Positions 27,268 to 35,830 are shown, numbered from the stretch's first letter. The stretch: DNA of 64,000 nucleotides from Pseudofrankia sp. DC12 (GCF_000966285.1 NZ_KQ031391.1:4698383-4762382); one strand, 5' to 3'. Program-made: numbers and translations. The notes: generated by a model not told the origin, from the sequence alone.

Positions 27268-28818
27268 ATGGCTGACGCCCCCGACCTGACCAATCTCGTC
27301 GACCTGGCCGGGGCACGGCTCGGTGGCTCGGTGGTGGCCGTCAACGACGAGTTCTTCGCGTTCGCCGAGCGGATGCTGCTGCCGGAGCCGCCGGTCGTGC
27401 GCCCCGGAGTGTTCACCGAGCGCGGGAGCTGGACCGACGGCTGGGAGACCCGGCGGCGCCGGGTGCTGCCCGGCGCCGACTGGGCGGTCGTCCGCCTCGG
27501 CGTGCCGGGCATCGTGCACGCCGTCACCGTCGACACGTCGCATTTCACCGGCAACTCGCCCGAGGCGGTCGAGATCCAGGGAGCCACGGCCGGCGGCTAC
27601 CCGTCGCCGGAGGAACTGCTCGACGACTCGGTCCAGTGGGTCACCCTGGTCCCGCGCACGCCGGTGGCCGCCGACGCGGTCAACGTCCTGCCCGTCGAGG
27701 GCAACGGCCGGATCCGGATCACCCACCTGCGCCTGACGATCTACCCGGACGGTGGTGTCGCCCGGCTGCGCGCGCACGGCGAGGTCGTGCCCGACCCGCG
27801 GCTGCTCGACCGGGTCACCTCCGACCTGGCCGCCGCGTACCTCGGCGGCGTCGTCGTCGCCGCGAGCGACATGCACTACGGCGACCGGCACAACCTCAAC
27901 GCCGGCGGCGAGGCCCGGGTGATGGGCGAGGGCTGGGAGACCCGGCGCCGGCGCACCCCCGGCTACGACTGGGCCGTCATCCGGCTGGCCACGGCCGGCC
28001 GGGTCGTGCGCGCCGAGGTCGACACCCGCCACTTCCGCGGCAACGCGCCACGTGCCGTCGCTCTGTGGGCGGCGAACGCGCCTGACCTGACGCATTCGGA
28101 CGACATCTCGACGATCACGGACTGGCGCCCGATGCTGCCGCCCACCAGGACCCAGCCGAACACCCGCCACCTGTTCGACCTTGAGGTGCCGGTCGAGGCG
28201 ACGCACGTCCGCGTCGACGCGATCCCCGACGGAGGCCTGGCCAGGCTGCGCCTGCTCGGCGCCCCGACCGAGCACGGGCGCGAGGCGCTGGCGGTCCGCT
28301 GGCTGGACGCGCTCTCGATCGGGGCGGCCAAGGAGGAGCTGCTCGCCTGCTGCGGGTCGGAGGACTGGGCGGACGCCGTCGCGGCCCGCCGGCCGTTCGG
28401 CACGCTGGAGGAGATGCTCGCCGTCGCCGAGCAGGAGTGGTGGAAGCTGCCGGAGACCGCGTGGCTGGAGGCGTTCACCGCGCATCCGCGGATCGGCGAG
28501 CGGCCGATCCTGTCGGGGACGCCGACGACGTCGTCGCGTGCCACCCTCGCGGGGCTGGACGCGCCGCGCCGCGAACAGGCGGCGATGGAGTCGGCCAGCG
28601 CAGGGGTGCGCGCCGCGATGGCCGAGGGCAACGAGGCCTACGAGGAGCGTTTCGGCTACATCTTCCTGATCCGGGCCGCCGGACGGTCCGCCGAGGAGAT
28701 TCTCGCGCTGCTGCGGGAACGGCTGGGCAACGATCCCGACCGCGAGCTTCGGGTCGCGGCGGGTCAGCAGGCCGAGATCACGGCGATGCGGCTGCACCGC
28801 CTGATCGCGGGTTCCTGA
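27268..28818 (+). CDS. Allantoicase / OHCU decarboxylase fusion
   Basis: A 516-residue two-enzyme protein. Residues ~1-335 are allantoicase, with its two internally similar halves (GWETRRRRVLPGADWAVVRL near 59-78 and GWETRRRRTPGYDWAVIRL near 222-240). It releases urea from allantoate. Residues ~345-516 are 2-oxo-4-hydroxy-4-carboxy-5-ureidoimidazoline decarboxylase (UraD): the catalytic His406 in AFTAHPRIGER, then ERFGYIFLIRAAGRSAEEIL. UraD acts two steps before allantoicase, so the fusion joins non-consecutive reactions. It starts at the ATG at 27268 after GGGAGGACAG. A separate HIU hydrolase follows. Confidence 0.93.
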   Translation: MADAPDLTNLVDLAGARLGGSVVAVNDEFFAFAERMLLPEPPVVRPGVFTERGSWTDGWETRRRRVLPGADWAVVRLGVPGIVHAVTVDTSHFTGNSPEAVEIQGATAGGYPSPEELLDDSVQWVTLVPRTPVAADAVNVLPVEGNGRIRITHLRLTIYPDGGVARLRAHGEVVPDPRLLDRVTSDLAAAYLGGVVVAASDMHYGDRHNLNAGGEARVMGEGWETRRRRTPGYDWAVIRLATAGRVVRAEVDTRHFRGNAPRAVALWAANAPDLTHSDDISTITDWRPMLPPTRTQPNTRHLFDLEVPVEATHVRVDAIPDGGLARLRLLGAPTEHGREALAVRWLDALSIGAAKEELLACCGSEDWADAVAARRPFGTLEEMLAVAEQEWWKLPETAWLEAFTAHPRIGERPILSGTPTTSSRATLAGLDAPRREQAAMESASAGVRAAMAEGNEAYEERFGYIFLIRAAGRSAEEILALLRERLGNDPDRELRVAAGQQAEITAMRLHRLIAGS

Positions 28819-29080
28819 GGCTCAGGACCAGGCCACGAGCCTGACGAACGCGGACCGACGCCCGGGCCGCCGCCCCCCGTCTCGCCGGCCCGGGCCGTTC
28901 GGTGTCGCCGGCCGGCCCAGGCCGGCCCGCGATGGCGCCCACCTGCCTGACCGCGGGCCGGGCACGCCGGGTCGATCGGGATCCGCCCGGATCGAGCGTA
29001 AAGCGGCCAATCCGCGCTCGACAGTGGAAAAACCCATGCACCGAACCGGGAAAATCGCCGACCCTGATTCCCGTTTGCTG

Positions 29081-29112
29081 CTCGGGGCTCGGGGCTCGGG
29101 GCTCGGGGCTCG
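29081..29112. repeat. 7-bp tandem repeat in a non-coding stretch
   Basis: CTCGGGG is repeated four times plus a partial copy. The surrounding 28819-29204 stretch shows no gene I can support; long open frames on minus there are Arg/Pro-rich shadows. Confidence 0.8.
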
Positions 29113-29204
29113 GTCACGGCGCCGGAGCGGACGACACCGCGACGGCTGCTGGCTGCCGACGACAGGATTCGTTGGAATCGCCTTACCGAGGCCGGGTGCC
29201 CGGC

Positions 29205-29484
29205 GGCGCGGCCACTGGCCGGGGGGTGGCTCGCCGGCGCCAGGCTCGGGGAGCGGCAGCGCGGCGCCCGCGGGGTCGCGCAGGCCGAGGTAGATCCCGG
29301 CCAGCTCGGCCCGCGACGAGACCCCGTGCATCCGGTACAGATCCCGGGCCAGGTTCTCGGCGTGCCCGCGGGACAGGTACAGCTCCCGCGCGATCGCCTC
29401 GAAGTCGTCACCGGAAACGGCGGCGGCGGCGTACTGGGCCGCCAGCCGGTCGAGCTCGGACCCTCGTCCGACAAACAACACCAT
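29205..29484 (-). pseudogene. Possible relic of a LuxR-type (LAL-like) regulator
   Basis: From ATG at 29484 the frame reads MVLFVGRGSELDRLAAQYA, like the opening of LAL-type AAA regulators. It runs almost directly into FEAIARELYLSRGHAENLAR, DLYRMHGVSSRAELAGIYLG, which resembles a LuxR helix-turn-helix. The ATPase and sensor parts in between would be missing. After about 93 residues the sequence turns to Pro/Arg-rich text. TACTAT near 29590 on the same strand is a fair -10 element. It could be a very small real regulator; I lean to a collapsed relic. Confidence 0.4.
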
Positions 29485-29898
29485 GCCGCCGCCTCAGCCC
29501 ACTCTGTTCCGGCCCGTTCGTTCACCCCCAAACTGCTTCCCCCATCCCGGATTCGGCCGAATCCGGCCGCATGCGGGTACGGCGCATAGTAGACGCCCCG
29601 TGGCCGAACGATGACGGCGGCGAACCAGGTCCGTGGTCGCGTCCAGGGGACCGGTTGGCATCGACCCGGCGGGCCCAGGCCGGGACGGCTGCCTGCGCCG
29701 GCCAGGCCCGCGTCGGATCCGCCGGGATCGCGACCGCGACGGCGCCAGCCCGGACCCGGCACGCCGGACCCGCCCGTGCCTGGCGGCGTTTCACGTTCGT
29801 TACCCGGTGGTGCCACATTGGTGCCTCCCGGACGGCGTGGGCGACCGAGCATCGGATCTCGCCAGATACTGCGGCAGGGCGGCCGTCGGGGCCTGCCG
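29485..29898. other. Non-coding stretch upstream of the HIU hydrolase
   Basis: I see no gene here. TTCGGCCGAATCCGGCC around 29550 is a partial palindrome. The promoter of the downstream HIU hydrolase gene must lie here, but no clear -35/-10 pair stands out in the GC-rich sequence. Confidence 0.35.
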
Positions 29899-30240
29899 AT
29901 GAGTGAGGACCTGATGTCGCTGTCCACCCACGTGCTGGACACTGGAGCCGGCCGGCCCGCGGCCGGCATCGCGGTGCGCCTCGAAAAGATCATCCTTGGC
30001 TTCGACGGCCAGCCAAGGGGCTGGAGGCTCGTCGCCGAGGCGGAGACGGACACCGATGGCCGGGTCGCCGCGCTCCCGGCCGACGGCCCCGGCAGGTGGC
30101 GCCTGGTCTTCGACACCGCCGAACGCTCGCCGTTCTTCCCCGAGGTGACGATCACCTTCCACATCGACGACCCGGCGGCGCACCACCACGTCCCGCTGCT
30201 GCTCGCCCCCTACGGCCTGTCCTCTTACCGCGGCAGCTGA
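29899..30240 (+). CDS. 5-hydroxyisourate hydrolase
   Basis: A 113-residue transthyretin-like enzyme converting 5-hydroxyisourate to OHCU, the substrate of UraD. Family marks: SLSTHVLDTGAGRPAAGIAV at the N-terminus with the catalytic His, TDTDGRVAAL with Arg, FFPEVTITFHI, HHHVPLLLAPYGLSSYRGS with the C-terminal Tyr-Arg-Gly-Ser signature. The ATG at 29899 is my choice; an ATG five codons on would also retain all catalytic residues. It precedes the CitE-like gene by about 90 bases. Confidence 0.95.
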   Translation: MSEDLMSLSTHVLDTGAGRPAAGIAVRLEKIILGFDGQPRGWRLVAEAETDTDGRVAALPADGPGRWRLVFDTAERSPFFPEVTITFHIDDPAAHHHVPLLLAPYGLSSYRGS

Positions 30241-30332
30241 ACCCCGGCTGTGCCGCAGCTGGCCGGCGCCGCCTGCGTCACCCCGTGAGCTTTCAACAGG
30301 AGCGCCGCATCCCGACGGGAGACACTCGGGGG

Positions 30333-31616
30333 GTGCCCACCCTGTCGGAACACCTGCTCGCCCGGCTGACCGCGTCGCTGGCGCCGGTCGACGCGGAGCT
30401 CGCGGCCCGTCACCCCGGTGACCCGGGTAGCCGTCAGCCGGTGCACACCTGCTACATCCCGGCCGACCGGCTGCATCCCGACGTCGTGCTCGACTGGGGC
30501 GAGAGCGCCCGCGAGGCGCTCGCCGCGCACGCGCCGTCGCCGGCCGAGCTCGCCGCCGCGACCGGCCTCGGCGCGACCAGCGGTCCCGGCGGAGCGGCAC
30601 CAGGGCCGGCCGAGGCGAGCGCCGATCCGGCGCTCGCCGAACGGGTGTACGCGCACGTCCTCGCGGCCCTCTCCCTCGAACCGGTCCAGGACCTTCGGGC
30701 CGATCTGGAGGACGGCTACGGCATCCGCCCGGACGACGTCGAGGACGAGCACGCCATCGCCGCAGCGACGGCCCTGCGGGCGGCGCACGAGGCCGGCGCG
30801 CTGCCGGCGAGCTACGGCCTGCGGCCCAAGTCGCTCGACCCGGCGGTGCGTGACCGTGGCCTGCGCAGCCTCGACCTGTTCCTGACCGCGCTCGCCGGCG
30901 ACGACGGTGGGCCTCCCGGACTGGTGCTCACCCTGCCGAAGGTCAGCGCGCCCGAGCAGGTCACGGTCTTCCTCGCGGTGCTCGACGAGCTGATTCCGCG
31001 GATCGACCTGCGCCCGCCGGCCGTCGAGCTGCAGATCGAGACCCCGGCGGCCGTACTGGCGCTGCCCGCGCTCGTCGAGGCCGGCCGAGGCAGGGTGACC
31101 GGCCTGCACGTCGGCACCTACGACTACTCGGCCGCGCTCGGGATCGCGGCCGAGCACCAGGCCAGCGACCATCCCTCGGTCGAGTACGCCACGACCCTCA
31201 TGCAGCTCGTGACCGCCGGCACGGGGATACGGGTGGCCGACGGCTCGTCGAACTTCCTGCCGGTCGGCCCGACGCCCGTCGTGCGGGCCGCCTGGCACCG
31301 GCACGCCGGCCTGGTGACCCGTGCCTGGCGGCGTGGCCTCTACCAGGGCTGGGACCTGCACCCCGCTCAGCTCGTCAGCCGACATGCCGCCGTCGCCGCG
31401 AACCTGCTCGCCGGCCTGCCGGCCGCGCTCGGCCGGCTCTCCGCCTACGCCGAGGCGCGGTTCGCCGGCGCTGTCGCGGACGAGCCGGCGACGGCCCGGG
31501 CGCTGGCCGGCCACGTCCTGCGCGCCCTCGACGCCGGCCTCCTGGACGATGCCGGCCTAGTCGCCGCCGACCTCGACCGCGCCGTCGTCGCCAAGCTCGG
31601 CGGCCGTTGCTCCTGA
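30333..31616 (+). CDS. CitE-like aldolase/lyase family protein (DUF6986-like)
   Basis: A 427-residue TIM-barrel protein of the HpcH/HpaI-CitE-malate-synthase superfamily. Visible: LRADLEDGYGIRPDDVEDEH with acidic Mg-binding residues, SYGLRPKSLDP, VELQIETPAAVLALP and GLHVGTYDYSAALGI. I recall the Streptomyces equivalents as DUF6986 proteins near purine-degradation genes. Purine breakdown releases glyoxylate from ureidoglycolate, so a glyoxylate-using condensation or lyase is a sensible but untested role. The GTG at 30333 has GGGAGA upstream. It probably shares a transcript with the HIU hydrolase gene. Confidence 0.7.
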   Translation: MPTLSEHLLARLTASLAPVDAELAARHPGDPGSRQPVHTCYIPADRLHPDVVLDWGESAREALAAHAPSPAELAAATGLGATSGPGGAAPGPAEASADPALAERVYAHVLAALSLEPVQDLRADLEDGYGIRPDDVEDEHAIAAATALRAAHEAGALPASYGLRPKSLDPAVRDRGLRSLDLFLTALAGDDGGPPGLVLTLPKVSAPEQVTVFLAVLDELIPRIDLRPPAVELQIETPAAVLALPALVEAGRGRVTGLHVGTYDYSAALGIAAEHQASDHPSVEYATTLMQLVTAGTGIRVADGSSNFLPVGPTPVVRAAWHRHAGLVTRAWRRGLYQGWDLHPAQLVSRHAAVAANLLAGLPAALGRLSAYAEARFAGAVADEPATARALAGHVLRALDAGLLDDAGLVAADLDRAVVAKLGGRCS

Positions 31617-32123
31617 TCCCGGCTGAACTCTCCCCGTCAGTCCCGCGCTCGCTCGGCCCCGCCCGTCCGCTCCGACTCGTCCTGCCCTCGGGTACTTCCA
31701 CCGCCAGGCCCATCCGCAAAATGAAGACGGGTAGGTGAAATGACCCGCGCACCGCGGAAGGGCGGCCTCACCATGTTCGCCGAACACGAACGAAGAGGAG
31801 GAGCTCGGCTGGCATGTCAATATGAAGAGCTCGCCGCCGGCTCCGTGCTCTGTGCCGCGCTGGGCGTGACCGGATCTCCTATGGGAAAACTCCTCCGGAG
31901 TCGTGGCCGGAATTCGGTCGCGTCGACGATCTGAAATACACGGAGCTCTTCAGCTACGCGGACGGGCTGGCGGAGTGATTCGGCCGTTTCCGGGCCGGGA
32001 GACCGGCGCGCGACGTCCATTCCTGGGGTTTCGGGACGTCACGTCGGACGACCCGGTCGGTGCACCTTGTCCCGCTCGGGTGGCTCGGCTGGGACCAAGC
32101 CTCTGGCTGTGCTGCCAGCATGG
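31617..32123. other. Lower-GC stretch without a convincing gene
   Basis: About 500 bases with visibly less GC than the neighbours. A short frame ending at about 31978 reads SWPEFGRVDDLKYTELFSYA then DGLAE and a stop. Another frame over the same bases reads CQYEELAAGSVLCAALGV. They could be pieces of one frameshifted gene, but I recognise no family. It starts an accessory-looking segment that extends to about 36 kb. Confidence 0.3.
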
Positions 32124-32939
32124 CTACGGGTAGAGCGGGGCGCCGGCCGGGCTATGGGCGGTGGTGTTGGAGACCCCGGCCGATCCCGCGGACCGTCGGG
32201 GCGGAGGAATTCTCTCGCTCGGCCGAAAGCGGTCGTCAACCTCGAGTCCGCGGCGCTCCACGCTGTCTTGTCGCTTGACTTCCATCGACATGTGTGTTTC
32301 TTTTCGCCGGCCGTCTTTGAAAAGCTGCATCGATCCGTCGCCCGCGAATCCGAGGCGGCTGAAAAGGTTCTGCGCCCGGTCGTTACCGTCAAACACCCAG
32401 AGACCGATTTCCGGAACACCCGCCGAGTTCACGATCTCGGTGGTCAGAGCGGAGGCTATGCCCTTTCGCTGCCACCTGGGCGACACCCAGATGGATTCGA
32501 TGTGCGGGTGCGGGCGACCGTCAAGCCGATCGCACTGCTCCGCGCGGTTCAGTGCGGCGACGCCAACGATGAGGTGTGCGCGCAACAGCGGGTTCGGATG
32601 GCGGACGGCAAGCCAGGTCTCCGCCCGGGTCCGGTCCTGCCAGTCCGACTTCCGGAAACGGCGTTCGGCGTCGAGTTCGCCGCCGAGGTGGCGCCCGGAA
32701 CGGTCGAGCGACCTGAGACGGACACGGCGGAACGGCCGCCAGTCCGCCGCGTCCAGCCTGACGACGGCCCAGTCGGTCGGCTGGGGGCCGCGAACCTGAC
32801 CTCGCCTGGCCGCCGATCGCGTCGATCGGGCCAGGCGACGCACCCGGTTCACCACATCACGCCACACGGCGCCCCCGTCGTTCACCCTACGTAAGTCGTG
32901 ATCACGCGGCAAGATCACGCGCTGAGGACTATGCGTCAT
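32124..32939 (-). CDS. GNAT family N-acetyltransferase
   Basis: A GCN5-related acetyltransferase. The acetyl-CoA site is clear: IESIWVSPRWQRKGIASALT with R/Q-x-x-G-x-A, then NSAGVPEIGLWVFDGNDRAQNLFSRLGF. The N-terminal half (VVRLDAADWRPFRRVRLRSL, then WLAVR) fits too. The fold is covered by roughly residues 55-215. The first ~50 and last ~50 residues are Arg/Pro/Ser-rich and may be spurious, so the true start could be an internal GTG. The ATG at 32939 lies inside a tandem repeat. Substrate unknown. Confidence 0.7.
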   Translation of the reverse strand: MTHSPQRVILPRDHDLRRVNDGGAVWRDVVNRVRRLARSTRSAARRGQVRGPQPTDWAVVRLDAADWRPFRRVRLRSLDRSGRHLGGELDAERRFRKSDWQDRTRAETWLAVRHPNPLLRAHLIVGVAALNRAEQCDRLDGRPHPHIESIWVSPRWQRKGIASALTTEIVNSAGVPEIGLWVFDGNDRAQNLFSRLGFAGDGSMQLFKDGRRKETHMSMEVKRQDSVERRGLEVDDRFRPSERIPPPRRSAGSAGVSNTTAHSPAGAPLYP

Positions 32940-32996
32940 GACTGCGTGGCGTCATGCCTGCGTGGCGTCATGCCTGCGCGCCTGCGCGCCTGCGTG
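32933..32996. repeat. Eight 8-bp tandem units over the GNAT start
   Basis: Consecutive octamers: GCGTCATG, ACTGCGTG, GCGTCATG, CCTGCGTG, GCGTCATG, CCTGCGCG, CCTGCGCG, CCTGCGTG. They form a 16-bp higher-order unit repeated twice and then 8-bp units. The array includes the possible GNAT start codon at 32937-32939, so copy-number change could alter its expression. Confidence 0.8.
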
Positions 32997-33091
32997 TCAG
33001 GGTCATCCTTGATTGATCACCCAATGGGCGTCATCTTACACACGCCGACCTCGGCTGCCGGGCACCCTGTCGGCAGGTCGGAGGCCGCCGG

Positions 33092-34372
33092 CTACTCGCC
33101 GAGGCCGAGGAACCGCAGGGCATCGGCCAGGTTGTCGCACCGTGGCAATGCTTCGAGGCGCTTTGCCCAGACCTCCTTGTCCGCGCGGAGGCGGTCGAGG
33201 AACCTGACGCAGTCGTCTGGGGTCAACGACAGCCGGTGTTGCTCCGCCGCCGCGGCGGCGATGCGCGCCGCCGGGGCGAATGGGCTGGCGTTCCGCGCGA
33301 GGGCCGCGTCAAGCGCTCGGAGCATCTGCCCGCGGGCCTCGAGGAACTCCCGCCAGTAGTCTCGCGTCGGCTCGCCGGGAATCTCGAGGTGGAGATGGGC
33401 CAGGAGGCCCTCCGCGAGGACGTCGCCAAATTCTTCGTACCTGGCTCTTTCGGCTATGTACGGGTTGTACCCCCGCTGCCGGACGAAACCGACGCGGGTC
33501 ACGCTCGACCTTCGGATCTCGTCCAGCAGGAAGAACCAGTCCTCGTTGTACACGTCCGGGAAGAAGGCGCGCGGTGGTCCGCAACTGACACCCAGTGCCG
33601 ACGCGCTGGCGAAGACGCCCTGCTCGTCGCCGACCAGTCTGCGTGCGTGGCAGACCGCCGAGTTGTCCTCGGTCGGGGGTTGGTCCGGCGCCCGGTCGTC
33701 CTCCGTTTCGACCAGGAAACAGGGCACGCCCCGAGAACTCAGGGCGGCGACGACCTGGCCGAGGTCGTCCGGCTTTGTTCCGTAGATGTCGTCGTCCAGG
33801 AAGAGGATTTTCTCCCAGCCCAGCAGGGTGGCAAGCAAAAGGCCGAGATTCCGCTTCAGACTCAGGTCGCGGGGTGCGGTCAGCGGTGAGAGCCGTCTGA
33901 ACTCCTCGGCCGACGTGGCGAACACCAGGAGGTCGTGCCGGTAACCCGGTGGAACGTCGATCGCCGCGACGTCGAGGCCTGCGCCGGCGAAGCGGGCGCG
34001 CACGGCGGTGGCCTCGGCTTTCTGGCTGCAGAGGACCAGGAGGCGCCTGCTGGCGGTGGCGGCGACGGTCGCGGCCTCGTCAAGGTTGGCGACCGGCCGC
34101 ACTGTGGGCACGATGACGGCGTCGAGGAGGTCGACGGCGTCATCGGCCGCCGGTTGCCACGGTCGCAGGAAACGGTCGTGGCTGGGGAAGTGGCGCGCGC
34201 CGCTCGGGCCGCCGGCCGGCGTGGCGGCTTCCAGCGACCTGACCTGGGACGCCGAGCCGGCGGCGTCCGGCACCTGTACGGCGCAACCCGCATGTCCACC
34301 GGAGTCGGCGGAGTCCACGGGGCGTTGCTGATCCTGGGCCGACGGCCCACCCGTTGCTCCCAGCAAACTCAC
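33092..34372 (-). CDS. Glycosyltransferase-like protein paired with an XRE sensor
   Basis: A 426-residue soluble protein. LLGWEKILFLDDDIYGT near 184-199 looks like the D-x-D nucleotide-sugar and metal site of GT-A enzymes. LDAVIVPTVRPVANLDEAAT and LLVLCSQKAEATAVRARF suggest an N-terminal Rossmann-type half, and RDLSLKRNLGLLLATLLG fits a GT2-like core. The C-terminal third is helical. No membrane segment is present. I prefer the GTG at 34372, which overlaps the stop of the XRE gene by 4 bases (GTGA); the frame is open 12 bases further up. The tight coupling implies the two products act together. Acceptor and role unknown. Confidence 0.6.
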   Translation of the reverse strand: MSLLGATGGPSAQDQQRPVDSADSGGHAGCAVQVPDAAGSASQVRSLEAATPAGGPSGARHFPSHDRFLRPWQPAADDAVDLLDAVIVPTVRPVANLDEAATVAATASRRLLVLCSQKAEATAVRARFAGAGLDVAAIDVPPGYRHDLLVFATSAEEFRRLSPLTAPRDLSLKRNLGLLLATLLGWEKILFLDDDIYGTKPDDLGQVVAALSSRGVPCFLVETEDDRAPDQPPTEDNSAVCHARRLVGDEQGVFASASALGVSCGPPRAFFPDVYNEDWFFLLDEIRRSSVTRVGFVRQRGYNPYIAERARYEEFGDVLAEGLLAHLHLEIPGEPTRDYWREFLEARGQMLRALDAALARNASPFAPAARIAAAAAEQHRLSLTPDDCVRFLDRLRADKEVWAKRLEALPRCDNLADALRFLGLGE

Positions 34373-35427
34373 ACGTCCGACCACTCGAAGAGCCTGGTCC
34401 TCGGGTTGTCGAGTTCCGGCGTCACCGTCCTCCCGGCGTTGATCGGGACCCGGAAAAGCAGGCCGTAACGCTGTGCGTCCTCGAAACGGGCCGCCAGGTA
34501 GTCCTCGTTTCTTTCGCGGAGTTTCGCGTGCGTAAGCATTCGTACCGCGCCCAGGACGCCGCGTGAGTGAACTCCGTTGCAGATGGTGAGGGTGGCGGTC
34601 AGGTTGTACGGGTTCGGCACCCGGGCGAAATACCCGACGTCCTCGACGTACCGGAAGGTCGCTCCCTTGTTGAGCTGCGCCCGGTACTGAGGTTTGTACT
34701 CCACCTGCTCGCCTCCGTCGGACGGCCTGACCACGAAAATCTCGCCGTCAGGAAAGTCCCTGTGCTCCACCTGATTGACCGGTAGATCCTCGAGCTGGCT
34801 CAGAAAGGACGCGGTCATGTCGTTCCACTCGAGTCCGCCGACGACCACGACGTGGTGCGAGAACTCCTCGTCGGACATGTCCTCAGGCTGCATGAAGCGA
34901 ACGTCGGTGGCTGGGTTCTCGGCGCGGATATGACCGAAGAGCTCGACCATCGGGTCGAGGTCGGCGTAGCTCAGGAGCCGGGTGAAGTTGGGGTGGCTCG
35001 GGTGGGCCAGCCGGGAGACGTCCAGCGCCGGGATACGGCCGCACACCAGGCGGATAGGGGTGTCGTCAGGGAAATACCAGGTCCTTCGGCGGCCGTTCGC
35101 ATGCGAGGGCGCGCCATGGTCGCGAAGCCGCCTCAGCTCGCTGAGCAGCGCGTCACGCCGGGCGCGCTCCTCGGGTGAGAGCTCCTCCTCGGCGAGAAGC
35201 CGGATCTGGCTGTTGGGCACGGAGCGCGGCGCCGCGAAGAGGCAGGCGTAGGCGCGCAGCTTGTCGTCGCCGGGAGCGGCCTGGCCGGTCTCGTAAGACG
35301 ACACGGTCGTCTCGGCGACGAGAAGGATCCGAGCCAGCGCCGACTGGGTCAGCTGACGGGGCCAATGACGGGTCCGTAGGTCGCGCAGCCGTAGGGCAAG
35401 AGGCGTCCGTCTTTGACCTGGAGACAC
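34369..35427 (-). CDS. XRE-family regulator with a large sensor domain
   Basis: A 352-residue protein. Residues ~8-65 are a lambda-repressor-like helix-turn-helix (LALRLRDLRTRHWPRQLTQS, ALARILLVAETTVSSYETGQ). A long C-terminal domain of unknown fold follows, with Rossmann-like strands (TPIRLVCGRIPA; HHVVVVGGLEWNDMT), VEYKPQYRAQLNKGATFRYV, then ATLTICNGVHSRGVLGAVRM. The last block resembles a ligand or nucleotide pocket, but I cannot name it. The GTG at 35427 has GGGGGG 4 bases upstream. An inverted repeat 42-60 bases upstream may be its own operator. Confidence 0.75.
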   Translation of the reverse strand: MSPGQRRTPLALRLRDLRTRHWPRQLTQSALARILLVAETTVSSYETGQAAPGDDKLRAYACLFAAPRSVPNSQIRLLAEEELSPEERARRDALLSELRRLRDHGAPSHANGRRRTWYFPDDTPIRLVCGRIPALDVSRLAHPSHPNFTRLLSYADLDPMVELFGHIRAENPATDVRFMQPEDMSDEEFSHHVVVVGGLEWNDMTASFLSQLEDLPVNQVEHRDFPDGEIFVVRPSDGGEQVEYKPQYRAQLNKGATFRYVEDVGYFARVPNPYNLTATLTICNGVHSRGVLGAVRMLTHAKLRERNEDYLAARFEDAQRYGLLFRVPINAGRTVTPELDNPRTRLFEWSDV

Positions 35428-35469
35428 GCCGCCCCCCTTCCCAGGCGATCCCAGTGGACTCCATGGTAG

Positions 35470-35488
35470 CCCAACGTGGGTTGTTGGG
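35470..35488. promoter_or_regulatory. Candidate operator of the XRE gene
   Basis: CCCAAC at 35470-35475 and GTTGGG at 35483-35488 form an inverted repeat with a 7-base spacer, close upstream of the XRE start. TAATTC on the minus strand (about 35493-35498) could be the -10 element. The rest of 35489-35830 shows no gene; TTGACGTTAAG near 35645 might be a promoter for the plus-strand gene at 35831. Confidence 0.5.
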
Positions 35489-35830
35489 TCTGAATTAGGT
35501 CTGGGCAGTCGGGTAGCCGACTCCGGCGTGGCGGTTGGCGGTCCGCTGGGGCGCGCCGGAACCGGGCTGGAGAACGACTGGATTCACCTCGGGAACGCCC
35601 GGAGCCAGTCGGCCAACGCTCAGACCTCCGTGCACAACCCTGTTTGACGTTAAGTGCCTGTCGAGTGTGCGTGACGGCCCCGCGGGGATTCTCCTGGAGC
35701 AGCCGGTAAATCGGCTTGGCAGGGTCTCGAAAGAAGTAGCCGGGGGGCGAGATGGAACCGCACTGACGACGCGGCCGCGCGCGGCGGCGTATCGACGGTG
35801 AATGGGGTGGAGCTCGGAAAGGATATTGAC

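Noticed and set aside
29899-30239. Possible ureidoglycolate lyase in the purine cluster
   Set aside because: The transthyretin-like motifs and the YRGS end identify HIU hydrolase instead.
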